The position numbers and the translations under genes were made by a program. The notes under the pieces are model-generated. The model was not told where the DNA came from. It made no database searches and saw only the letters and a program-made list of their open reading frames with translations. Positions 23,491 through 31,138 of a stretch of DNA of 32,072 nucleotides are shown here, one piece after another. The DNA lies in NCBI GenBank assembly GCA_035492535.1, contig DATJJM010000111.1, positions 1 through 32,072 on the forward strand, in the 5' to 3' direction. This DNA is from JAMXLO01 sp035492535. GTDB lineage: Bacteria > Pseudomonadota > Alphaproteobacteria > Acetobacterales > Acetobacteraceae. The first letter of the stretch is position 1, and each line of letters begins with the position of its first letter.

Positions 23491-24960
23491 CTACCACGAC
23501 CTCAGCGCCCTCAACCGTGCCGTCTTCTTCGACTGGCGCTCCATCATGCGGTGCTGCAACCCGCGAAGCGCTGTGATCGCGTCCCCCACATTCGGCCCCC
23601 TGTTCAGCATCACGCACTCGGCACGCACGGCCATCGCTGCATCCGTCATCTCACCCCGCGTGGGCAGGCCGGACTTCACCATTTCCTCCAGTACCTGCGT
23701 AGCCCAGATCACCGGCACATGCGCGGCTTCGCACAGCCACAGGATCTCCTCCTGCATCTCCGCCAGACGTTCGAAGCCGATCGCCACCGCCAGGTCCCCA
23801 CGTGCGATCATCACCCCGAATGGCTGGCGGCCAGCCGCGCGCACGATGATCTCGGGCAGGTTCCTCACCGCCAGCGCCGTTTCCACCTTCGCGACGATCC
23901 CCAGCCGCTGCCAGTCGGCACGACGCTTCGCCAGCTCGTCCTGCATCAGCGCGATGTCATCAGCGCTCTGCACGAACGAGAAGCCAATCATGTCGGCGTG
24001 GCGCGCGACGAAATCCAGATCGCTCAGATCATTGGCAGTCAAAGGATCAAGCTTCAGGTCGGCACGCGGGAACGTCAGGCCACGCTCGGGCTTCATCTTG
24101 AAGCCGCGCAACTGCGTCCGCTGCACCGTGATCGTCACGGCACCCGCTGCCACCGACTGCACGACCCCGCTCAGCTTGCCATCGTCGAACGCAACCTCGG
24201 TGCCAACCGCCAGGTGATCCAGCACGTCACCAGGATCGCAGACCGCCTCGATGGTTTCGTCAGGATCGAACAACATCTCGTCGCGCACGAGCCGGAAGCA
24301 ATCGCCCGGCATCAACCGCTCGCCTGCGTGACGCTTCACCGAACCGATACGGAATTTCGGTCCGGCGATGTCCATCAGCACCGGGATGCGCCGCGCGACG
24401 GCATCTCCGGCCTTGCGCGTGTTCTCGATCATCGCGGCCCAGCTATCCGCATCGTCGTGCGCACAGTTGATCCGCACCACGTCGGCGCCCCGGCGCGCGA
24501 TCTCCAGCAGGAAGCCGGGGTCCCGCGCCGCCGCGCCAGAGAGCGTGACAAGGACGCGGCCTGCCCCATGCTCGCTCGCCGGTCCGAGCAGCGCATCGGT
24601 GTTGGTCCGCAGCAGTGCTTCTCCGCGGAAGAAGTCATCTTCTGACGGCGGCCAGCCTGTCGGTAACGGCCTGCCGTCGAGCAAAGCGCCCAGCGCCGCT
24701 TCCACACAGCTCAGCGTCATCATGACGCGGCTTTCCAGCCGGCCCAGCGATGACAGGCCATGCCGCATCAGTTCGCGTTGCAACCCACGCAGGTCGTGAT
24801 GACGGAAAGCCATGTAGTGCGCGAGATTGTCGGCACTGAAAGCGAACGCCTCGCGCTCGATAGACCCCCGCCAGCGGTCAATGCGGCTGGACGCTTCATC
24901 GTTGATCGCCAGGCGCAGGTCGCGCAGCAGCTGAAGCAACTCGAGGTTGGCTTGCGGCAT
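23491..24960 (-). CDS. Non-canonical pyruvate kinase with N-terminal helical extension and no C-terminal domain
   Basis: The 489-residue protein has about 134 N-terminal residues of unrecognised helical sequence, then the pyruvate kinase barrel. Recognisable positions are R163-I-N165 and H168 (RINCAH), DIAGPKFRIG, FPRADLKLDPLT, ADMIGFSFV, K358-V-E360 (IVAKVE) and D389 (ARGDLAV). The metal and phosphate-transfer residues are therefore kept. The usual SGET motif is replaced (MLNRGP), and the sequence ends right after the barrel, so the C-terminal allosteric domain is missing. GGAGAA precedes the ATG at 24960. It may convert phosphoenolpyruvate to pyruvate without effector control, or act on another enolpyruvate. 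Confidence 0.85.
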   Translation of the reverse strand: MPQANLELLQLLRDLRLAINDEASSRIDRWRGSIEREAFAFSADNLAHYMAFRHHDLRGLQRELMRHGLSSLGRLESRVMMTLSCVEAALGALLDGRPLPTGWPPSEDDFFRGEALLRTNTDALLGPASEHGAGRVLVTLSGAAARDPGFLLEIARRGADVVRINCAHDDADSWAAMIENTRKAGDAVARRIPVLMDIAGPKFRIGSVKRHAGERLMPGDCFRLVRDEMLFDPDETIEAVCDPGDVLDHLAVGTEVAFDDGKLSGVVQSVAAGAVTITVQRTQLRGFKMKPERGLTFPRADLKLDPLTANDLSDLDFVARHADMIGFSFVQSADDIALMQDELAKRRADWQRLGIVAKVETALAVRNLPEIIVRAAGRQPFGVMIARGDLAVAIGFERLAEMQEEILWLCEAAHVPVIWATQVLEEMVKSGLPTRGEMTDAAMAVRAECVMLNRGPNVGDAITALRGLQHRMMERQSKKTARLRALRSW

Positions 24961-25047
24961 GACGGTTCTCCGCTGTCACGCGTATTTACGCGGTACACAG
25001 CCGCGGCGGCGTGAAGGTCTGCTGACGAAAAACGCACCCGGCAGCCG

Positions 25048-25320
25048 CTAGAGCGACTCCCCAAGCGGACGCCAGTCGAGCAGATCCTCCGGCGCGTCGA
25101 TCCGCCGTCGATCCCAGGCAGACAAACCAGACCGATGCCGCGCCACTGCACGCGCCGCCAGGTCCGGCGAGAGCCAATGTCCCGCGCGCTTACCCTGGAA
25201 GTACAACAGCCAACGTCCGTCAGCCCTGATGAGATGCACGACGCCGGCCGCGCTTGGGTACTCGTACGCCATGCCCGATATGAGCCCTGCTGCCCCGATT
25301 TGCCCCTTGAGCTGGATCAT
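25048..25320 (-). CDS. Small hypothetical protein
   Basis: This is a 90-residue frame with no family I recognise. It has an N-terminal part rich in small residues and a charged, tryptophan-containing second half (WLLYFQGKRAGHW, LSAWDRRRID, LLDWRPLG), which reads like a real folded protein rather than a shadow frame. No ribosome-binding site precedes the ATG at 25320. The ATG at 25269 (73 residues, MAYEYPSAAG) is a reasonable alternative. It lies 87 bp upstream of the pyruvate kinase gene on the same strand, so co-transcription is possible. Confidence 0.5.
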   Translation of the reverse strand: MIQLKGQIGAAGLISGMAYEYPSAAGVVHLIRADGRWLLYFQGKRAGHWLSPDLAARAVARHRSGLSAWDRRRIDAPEDLLDWRPLGESL

Positions 25321-25431
25321 GCCGATAAGAGGAGAAGTCGTCTAGGGTGCCCCAATCCATCGTCCGGCGCATGGCATCCATCGTTTGCGCCGATTGCGCC
25401 GGGAGCGGGGCGCCGGTAAACCGGCCGCCAT

Positions 25432-25505
<74 letters not shown>

Positions 25506-25565
25506 ATGGCTCAGGCCCGATGGCGGGTTCAGTCACCTCGATGAGCCGGAAGGATGCAGTTCCCC

Positions 25566-25571
25566 TTGACT
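25566..25571 (+). promoter_or_regulatory. Possible -35 element upstream of tRNA-Trp/secE/nusG
   Basis: TTGACT matches the sigma-70 -35 consensus at five of six positions and lies 58 bp upstream of tRNA-Trp. The -10 region about 17 bp downstream (TTTCTAC) matches poorly, so this is a tentative promoter. The 123 bp between the two tRNA genes hold no open frame of note. Confidence 0.3.
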
Positions 25572-25628
25572 TCAGCCCGTCCCCGCCCTTTCTACGCCCC
25601 CTGCGCGAGCGACACTGGTTCGCCGTGC

Positions 25629-25705
25629 AGGGGTGTAGCTCAATTGGCTAGAGCGCCGGTCTCCAAAACCGGAGGCTGGGGGTTCGAGACCCTCCACCCC
25701 TGCCA
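25629..25705 (+). tRNA. tRNA-Trp (anticodon CCA)
   Basis: The acceptor arms AGGGGTG (25629-25635) and CACCCCT (25695-25701) pair. The D arm is GCTC/GAGC, and the anticodon stem CCGGT/ACCGG encloses the loop CTCCAAA with anticodon CCA. The T arm carries GGTTCGAGACC. Discriminator G25702 is followed by an encoded CCA. Its position right before secE is conserved in many proteobacteria. Confidence 0.97.
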
Positions 25706-25760
25706 GCGGCGCGCATACGCGCTATAGTCCCCGCAATTCGACCCCTGGAGAGCATCAGTC

Positions 25761-25955
25761 GTGGCGTTCGATCCGGCGAAATTCGTGCGTGAGGTGCGGG
25801 CAGAGATGGCCCGCGTCACCTGGCCCACCCGCAAGGAGACCATGGTGACCACCGGTCTCGTCTTCGCCATGGTCGCGCTGGCGGCGATGTTCTTCTTCCT
25901 GGTCGACGAAGTCATCAGCACGGGCATCCGTGCACTGTTCGGCATGAACGCCTGA
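25761..25955 (+). CDS. secE: Preprotein translocase subunit SecE
   Basis: The 64-residue protein has the short single-helix form of SecE. An amphipathic N-terminal helix (FVREVRAEMARVTWPTRKET) is followed by one membrane helix (about residues 30-50, GLVFAMVALAAMFFFLVDEVI). SecE clamps the SecY channel in the inner membrane. The start is a GTG at 25761 with GGAGAG upstream. It is followed by nusG after 16 bp. Confidence 0.96.
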   Translation: MAFDPAKFVREVRAEMARVTWPTRKETMVTTGLVFAMVALAAMFFFLVDEVISTGIRALFGMNA

Positions 25956-25971
25956 GGAGATATTTCCGGCA

Positions 25972-26502
25972 ATGGCCAAGCGTTGGTACGTGGTGCACGT
26001 CTATTCCGGCTTCGAGAAGAAGATCGCCCAGCAGCTCAAGGAGCAGGCGGCCCAGAAAGGTCTCGCGGACCAGATCGATGAGGTGCTGGTCCCCTCCGAG
26101 CAGGTGGTCGAGGTGCGCCGCGGCCAGAAGGTCAACGCGGAACACAAGTTCTTCCCCGGCTACGTGCTGGTGAAGATGGAGCTGTCTGACGACGCCTGGC
26201 ACCTGGTGAAGAACACCCCGAAGGTCACCGGCTTCCTCGGCAGCAAGACCCGGCCCAGCCCGATCAGCGATGCCGAAGCCGACCGCATCATGAAGCAGAC
26301 GCAGGAGGGCGTGGAGCGTCCGCGTCCGGCCGTGCTGTTCGAGGTTGGCGAGCAGGTCCGCGTCGCCGACGGCCCCTTCACCAGCTTCAATGGCACAGTC
26401 GAGGAAGTGGACGAGGAAAAGGGCCGCGTGAAGGTCAGCGTGTCGATCTTCGGCCGCTCCACCCCGGTGGAGCTGGAATACGCCCAGGTCGAGAAGGTGT
26501 AG
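25972..26502 (+). CDS. nusG: Transcription termination/antitermination protein NusG
   Basis: The 176-residue protein has the NGN domain (KRWYVVHVYSGFEKKIAQQL; FFPGYVLVKMEL; HLVKNTPKVTGFLG) and a C-terminal KOW domain (FEVGEQVRVADGPFTSFNGTVEEVD). NusG binds RNA polymerase, Rho and ribosomal protein S10, linking transcription to translation and termination. TGAGGAG precedes the ATG at 25972. The usual downstream rplK-rplA genes are absent; a methyltransferase gene follows after 12 bp. Confidence 0.98.
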   Translation: MAKRWYVVHVYSGFEKKIAQQLKEQAAQKGLADQIDEVLVPSEQVVEVRRGQKVNAEHKFFPGYVLVKMELSDDAWHLVKNTPKVTGFLGSKTRPSPISDAEADRIMKQTQEGVERPRPAVLFEVGEQVRVADGPFTSFNGTVEEVDEEKGRVKVSVSIFGRSTPVELEYAQVEKV

Positions 26503-26514
26503 CCTCGGGGGCTG

Positions 26515-27294
26515 ATGGACCTCTTCTACACAGACCCGCAGTCCCTCTTCGTCCGCGCCTATGACGCCATCTATCGCGAAGCGCCGCCCCCGATCGCGGG
26601 TGACGTCGCGTTCTACCAGTGCCTCGCGCAACGGACGGGCGGGCCTGTGCTGGAACTCGCCTGCGGCACGGGCCGCATCGCGCTGCCGCTCGCCGAAAGC
26701 GGACTGGATGTCACCGGCGTCGATGTCTCCGACGGCATGCTGTCGATCATCCGCCAGAAAGCGCCGGCGCATCGCCTGACTCTGCTCGCGCAGGACATGA
26801 GCGCACTGAACCTGGATCGGCGCTTCGGTTGCATCATCATCGCCTTCCGCTCGTTTCAGCACCTGCTGACAATCGAGCTGCAACGCCAAACCCTGGCCGC
26901 GATCCACCGCCACCTTGCACCGGACGGCCGCCTCGCACTTCACCTGTTCGATCCGCGCCTCGACCTCCTGGTCGACCAAACACCACGCCAGCCCGTCCTC
27001 CGTGGCACCGATCCGGCCACCGGACACAGCTTCACTGGCGAGATGCTGAACGCGCGGTTCGACTACCTCGCACAGATCCGCCGCGATGTCTGGCGCTACC
27101 GCGAATTCGCCCCGGACGGCTCGCTCCTGGCCGAGGACACGCGCGAGATGGCCCTGCGCTGGACATGGCGCTGGGAACTCCACCACCTGCTGGAACTGTG
27201 CGGTTTCACGGTGGAAGCGCAATACAGTGACTTCACCGGCTCACCCCCGGCATATGGCAAGGAACTGATCGTGGTCGCCCGCATGTGCGACTGA
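26515..27294 (+). CDS. Class I SAM-dependent methyltransferase
   Basis: The 259-residue protein has the Rossmann-type methyltransferase core: motif I LELACGTGR (residues 46-54), the acidic end of strand 2 in VTGVDVSDGML, and LLAQDMSAL before motif IV (IIIAFRSFQHLL). A C-terminal half with several tryptophans (WRYREF, LRWTWRWELHHLLELCGF) forms the likely substrate domain. The methyl acceptor is unknown. The start at 26515 follows CGGGGG and lies 12 bp after the nusG stop, so it is probably transcribed with secE-nusG. Confidence 0.88.
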   Translation: MDLFYTDPQSLFVRAYDAIYREAPPPIAGDVAFYQCLAQRTGGPVLELACGTGRIALPLAESGLDVTGVDVSDGMLSIIRQKAPAHRLTLLAQDMSALNLDRRFGCIIIAFRSFQHLLTIELQRQTLAAIHRHLAPDGRLALHLFDPRLDLLVDQTPRQPVLRGTDPATGHSFTGEMLNARFDYLAQIRRDVWRYREFAPDGSLLAEDTREMALRWTWRWELHHLLELCGFTVEAQYSDFTGSPPAYGKELIVVARMCD

Positions 27295-27355
27295 CGGACC
27301 AGCAGTTTTGCCAGTCCAGTTGCAAAAGTAACACCGCCTGTTGTCTGTTCACGCC

Positions 27356-29785
27356 ATGGACGGCGGCTCCCCAATCCAGGCCTACCTCGCCGGCGCGATC
27401 GGCGACGACGAACTGCTGGCGCAGGTCGATCGGGTGCTGGCGGACGGATCCGTCGTCGACAGGGCGGCGCTGCTCAACGATTGGCGGACCAAGTCCGGCC
27501 GCATTCGCGCGCAAGGCATTCGTGACCAGCTCAGCGCCAGAGTGCAGGCCTTGTCCTGGTCGGACACCGATGACGATGACACCATCAGCCGGCCACCGCC
27601 TGGCGTGAGGGTGCTGAAAGCCGGCGACATGCTCGCCCACCGGTTCGTCATCGAGGAGAAGCTCGGCTCCGGAGGCATGGGCAGCGTCTTCAAGGCCCGC
27701 GACCTGCGCCGTGACGAGGCGCAGGACCGGCATCCCTACGTCGCGGTGAAGACGCTGAACGTCGAACTGGTTCAGCGCGAGGACTCGGTCAAAATCCTCC
27801 AGCGGGAGGCCAGGAAGGCACAAAGCCTTTCCCATCCGAACATCGTCCGCGTCTACGACTTCGACCGTGACGGCCAGATCATGTTCGTCACCATGGAATT
27901 GCTGGAGGGGTCGTCCCTCGAGGCGATGATCCGCGCGAACGGCCTGGCTGGGACAACGCCGCAGAAGGCACTGCCGATCCTAGAGCAGATGGCGTCCGCA
28001 CTGGAGTTCGCGCATGCGGAAGGGATCGTCCACTCTGACCTGAAGCCAGCCAACGTTTTCATTCTGAAAAATGGGCGCGTGAAGGTGATCGACTTCGGCA
28101 TCGCGCGGGCGGTGCCGACGCCCGGCCTGCTCACCGTGGACCGGACGACGTTCGACATCCAGGCGCTTGGCGCGCTCACGCCGGCCTACGCCAGCCCCGA
28201 AATGATCGAAGGCCTCGACCCGGATCCGCGCGACGACGTGTTCGGCTTTTCCTGCATCGCCTACGAGCTGCTGACCGGGATGCATCCGTTCGGCCGGACC
28301 CCCGCCCTGGCAGCGCGCGCTACCAACCTGCGGCCGAAGAAGCCCGCGCAGCTGTCGGCCAGCCAGTGGCGGGCGCTCCAGAGCGGTCTGGAGCTCGAAC
28401 GATCGAAACGCGCGGCGAGCCCGGTACGCCTGCTTGCAGCGATGCAGGAGAAGCCCGCGATCTGGCAAAGGCGCAGTTTCGCGATCCCGGCCGGGGTGGG
28501 TGTCGTCGTCATCGCGGGACTCGTCGGCCTGTCGATCCGCCTCGCGCATCAACCTGGCAATCCGCCTGTCCAGAATACATCTCCCAACGCTGTCGCCCCG
28601 CAGCCGCCGCCTGCCGAACCCGAGGCCACGAAGCAACAGGCCCAGCAGCAGGCAGACGTGGCGGCCCAAAAGCTGGCCCAGCAGCAGGCGGACGAGGCTG
28701 CCGCGCAGAGAGCCGCTCAACAGCAGGCGCAGGAGGAGGCCGCGCAGAGGGCCGCTCAACAGCAGGCGCAAGAGGACGCCGCCAGGCGACAGGCGCAACA
28801 GCAGGCGGACGACGACGCGGCGAGGCGTCTGGCACAACAGCAGGCTGATGAGGCAGCCGCCAGGCGGCTCGCTCAGCAACGGGCCGAGGAAGCGGCCAAG
28901 CGACCCGACCCACAGCCACCGGCTGGAGCCTTGGGCGCTGCGGACATCGCCGAGTTGCAGCGGCTGCTGAATGCCATCGGACTGAATGCCGGCGCACCCG
29001 ATGGCAAGGCCGGACCGCGAACGCAGGAGATGGCGCGGGCTTTCCAGTTGGCCATCGGCCAGCCCGGCAACGGCGAGTTGACGCCGGGGCTGCTCGAGGC
29101 GTTGCGCCAGACGAAGCCGTCAGCCGACGCCAAGGCGAAGGCCGTGTTCAGCCTCGCAGCAGGGGCAAGCCGTTCAGGACGGACCGGCGACGCGATCCGG
29201 CTGTATGACCTCGGGTTGACATTCGCGCCGGCGAATTCCGATGCGCTGCTTGCTCTCGGCGGCCTCTACCGCGACAGGAACGACACCGACGCCGCCCGCC
29301 GGCAGTATGAGCTGGTGCAAAGGAATGGCGGCCCTGCGGCCGAAACCGCGCGGCAACAACTGGCGGCATTGCCCAGACAGCCACCGCCGCCAACCGCTCA
29401 AACCGCCCCAACGGCGCCTGCCGCTCCGGACGCATCCGCGTCAGGAACGCCGGCCGGGTCCGCGGCGTCGCAGGCCACCGGACACACCGGGTCCGACCAG
29501 CCGCTCGAAGGCCTCTATGCCGGGACAAGCCAGGTATTGGGATACAGTTCGCCGAATTGCATCGCGGGCCAGGTACGCCTCGAGGTGCGAAACAGCAAAT
29601 TGATACTCGGCGTGGACAGGCAGATTGCCGTGGCCGGTGACGGAAGCTTCGATGGCACGCGGGCCATTGGCCGCCCACCGGTCGTGCAGTTCTGGACCGG
29701 AAAGATCGGCGCCGGCGGCATGGAAGTCGACATCAAGGATCCGGCATGCACGTTTCATGCTTCGCTGAAGAAGGTTTCGCCATGA
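27356..29785 (+). CDS. Transmembrane Ser/Thr protein kinase with periplasmic repeat, PG-binding-like and TPR regions
   Basis: From the ATG at 27356 the product has 809 residues; a TTG 15 bp upstream is also possible, and no ribosome-binding site is clear. Residues 1-95 are an acidic N-terminal region. The kinase domain (about 97-350) has the glycine loop LGSGGMGSVF, K132, E151, HSD228LKPAN and D246FG. The arginine of the usual HRD is serine, making it a non-RD kinase. A membrane helix follows (about 375-394), then a proline-rich linker and a 13-residue Q/A/E/R-rich tandem repeat (431-507). After that come a peptidoglycan-binding-1-like domain (about 522-585), a TPR-like pair (about 590-665), a Pro/Ala linker and a C-terminal beta-rich domain (about 715-805). 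It probably senses the cell envelope and signals to the cytoplasm. It starts 61 bp after the methyltransferase gene. Confidence 0.9.
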   Translation: MDGGSPIQAYLAGAIGDDELLAQVDRVLADGSVVDRAALLNDWRTKSGRIRAQGIRDQLSARVQALSWSDTDDDDTISRPPPGVRVLKAGDMLAHRFVIEEKLGSGGMGSVFKARDLRRDEAQDRHPYVAVKTLNVELVQREDSVKILQREARKAQSLSHPNIVRVYDFDRDGQIMFVTMELLEGSSLEAMIRANGLAGTTPQKALPILEQMASALEFAHAEGIVHSDLKPANVFILKNGRVKVIDFGIARAVPTPGLLTVDRTTFDIQALGALTPAYASPEMIEGLDPDPRDDVFGFSCIAYELLTGMHPFGRTPALAARATNLRPKKPAQLSASQWRALQSGLELERSKRAASPVRLLAAMQEKPAIWQRRSFAIPAGVGVVVIAGLVGLSIRLAHQPGNPPVQNTSPNAVAPQPPPAEPEATKQQAQQQADVAAQKLAQQQADEAAAQRAAQQQAQEEAAQRAAQQQAQEDAARRQAQQQADDDAARRLAQQQADEAAARRLAQQRAEEAAKRPDPQPPAGALGAADIAELQRLLNAIGLNAGAPDGKAGPRTQEMARAFQLAIGQPGNGELTPGLLEALRQTKPSADAKAKAVFSLAAGASRSGRTGDAIRLYDLGLTFAPANSDALLALGGLYRDRNDTDAARRQYELVQRNGGPAAETARQQLAALPRQPPPPTAQTAPTAPAAPDASASGTPAGSAASQATGHTGSDQPLEGLYAGTSQVLGYSSPNCIAGQVRLEVRNSKLILGVDRQIAVAGDGSFDGTRAIGRPPVVQFWTGKIGAGGMEVDIKDPACTFHASLKKVSP
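28646..28876 (+). repeat. 39-bp tandem repeat inside the kinase gene (13-residue unit)
   Basis: One 36-bp unit (28646-28681) is followed by five in-frame 39-bp units starting at 28682, 28721, 28760, 28799 and 28838, and then a degenerate remnant. Each unit begins CAGCAGGC, or CAACAGGC-like with one substitution in the last copies, and encodes QQA-acidic-AA-R/Q-AQ. The units at 28682 and 28721 are most alike. The encoded segment (residues 431-507) is predicted to be a continuous charged helix outside the membrane. Confidence 0.85.
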
Positions 29786-29885
29786 ACAGCGGTGCCTTCT
29801 ACAAGGCCTGAGTCCGCATCCGGATCGGGATATACTGACAATTTCTACCGACGTTACTTATTGCCCGAGACATGCATAACCGGCA

Positions 29886-31112
29886 CTACCCGCCGAACTG
29901 CGCCACCAGGGCGCGCCACAGCACGTTCAGTTCGGCCGCGGCAGGATCACCCGCCGCCTGCAGCCGCACCGCCGTGTGCACCAGCACCAGGTGCAGCGCC
30001 GGGTCGATGAAGATCACCTGGCCATGGATGCCGCGCAGCGCGAACGCTCGCCGCGAACCCCGCAGCAGCCAGACCTGGTAGCCATAGCCGTCGCCCCGCG
30101 TCGCGGTGCCCGGCGCCAGATACGGTGCCGCCACGCTGGTCGCGTCCAGTATCCATTGCCGCGGGATGATCTGCCGGCCGTTCCAGGCCCCATCATGCGC
30201 CAGCATCAGTGCGAACCGCGCCCAGTCGCGCAACGTCGCATTGAAGCAGCAATTGGCGACTTCCTGGCCGGTTCCATCGACCACCCAGGTCGCGTCCGCT
30301 TCCGCGCCCATCGGCTGCCAGATCCGGCTTTGCAGATACTGCGCGAGCGGCATGTGCACGGCATGACTGACCGCCAGGCCCAACACCTCGGTTTCGGTAC
30401 CGGCATAGTGGAACCGGGTCCCCGGCGGCGCCTCGCGCGTATTGAACTGCGCAACCGCCTGTGCCGGCGGCACACCACCGACGAACAACATCGAGCCCAG
30501 CTTCGCACTGTCGTCCTCGCCATCGTATACCTCGCGGAACGCCACGCCCGAGGCCATGTGCAGCAGGTCGCGTAGTGACGTTCTGCCATACTCGGTGCCG
30601 CCGATCCCCGGAACGTAATCGGCAGCCGGCTGGTCGATCGAACGGATCGCGCCCTCCGACACCGCAATGCCCAGCAGCATCGCGGTGATCGTCTTGGCCA
30701 TCGACTGCGACAACAGACGATCGCGATCCGTACGACCGTACCGGTAATGCTCGAACAGGATCGTGTCGTCACGCGCGATCAGCAGTCCGGTCGTTGGATT
30801 GCGCCGCAGATAGTCGTTCAGTGTGTAATTGCTGCCGCCATACCGGTAGCTCAGAGCCAGTTCGTCCACGCCGCGTCGCAGCAGCGAAGGCGCTGCCGGC
30901 TTCGCCACGACATGCGATGGCCACAACGTATCGAAGCGGCTGTAATCGCCGACCATATCGCGCTGCGGCAACCTGGCCCCACCCCGCTGCGTGGGATACC
31001 CGGCAGCCGCGCCATACGCCGCGTCATCCGGCCCGCCATCCGAGAACACCGGTTCCACCGCCGCGCCCGCCGGCAACGGCAGCAGCAGCAACAGCACCAT
31101 CCATAGCCACAT
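29886..31112 (-). CDS. Serine hydrolase, class C beta-lactamase/penicillin-binding protein type
   Basis: From the ATG at 31112 the 408-residue product begins with a signal peptide (MWLWMVLLLLLPLPAGA). The catalytic SxxK is S137-M-A-K140, the YxN-equivalent tyrosine is in HYAGTE, and a late HGQVIFIDP segment replaces the KTG box, as in many esterase-like members. Such secreted enzymes cleave esters, D-amino peptides or lactams. The open frame extends to 31217, but that part overlaps hemW and lacks a signal-like start. The gene follows hemW by 26 bp on the same strand and converges with the kinase gene (100 bp between stops, no clear terminator). Confidence 0.87.
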   Translation of the reverse strand: MWLWMVLLLLLPLPAGAAVEPVFSDGGPDDAAYGAAAGYPTQRGGARLPQRDMVGDYSRFDTLWPSHVVAKPAAPSLLRRGVDELALSYRYGGSNYTLNDYLRRNPTTGLLIARDDTILFEHYRYGRTDRDRLLSQSMAKTITAMLLGIAVSEGAIRSIDQPAADYVPGIGGTEYGRTSLRDLLHMASGVAFREVYDGEDDSAKLGSMLFVGGVPPAQAVAQFNTREAPPGTRFHYAGTETEVLGLAVSHAVHMPLAQYLQSRIWQPMGAEADATWVVDGTGQEVANCCFNATLRDWARFALMLAHDGAWNGRQIIPRQWILDATSVAAPYLAPGTATRGDGYGYQVWLLRGSRRAFALRGIHGQVIFIDPALHLVLVHTAVRLQAAGDPAAAELNVLWRALVAQFGG

Positions 31113-31138
31113 CGACGCCGGGGCGCCGGACAGCCGGC

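Noticed and set aside
25412..25425. Small hairpin (GCCGG-TAAA-CCGGC) just before tRNA-Gly
   Set aside because: The stem is only five base pairs without a T-tract, so it is too short to support a terminator or other element.
25915..27222. 435-residue open frame antisense to nusG and the methyltransferase
   Set aside because: NusG and the methyltransferase are unmistakable on the plus strand; the reverse frame has low-complexity His/Glu/Asp content and no homology signals.
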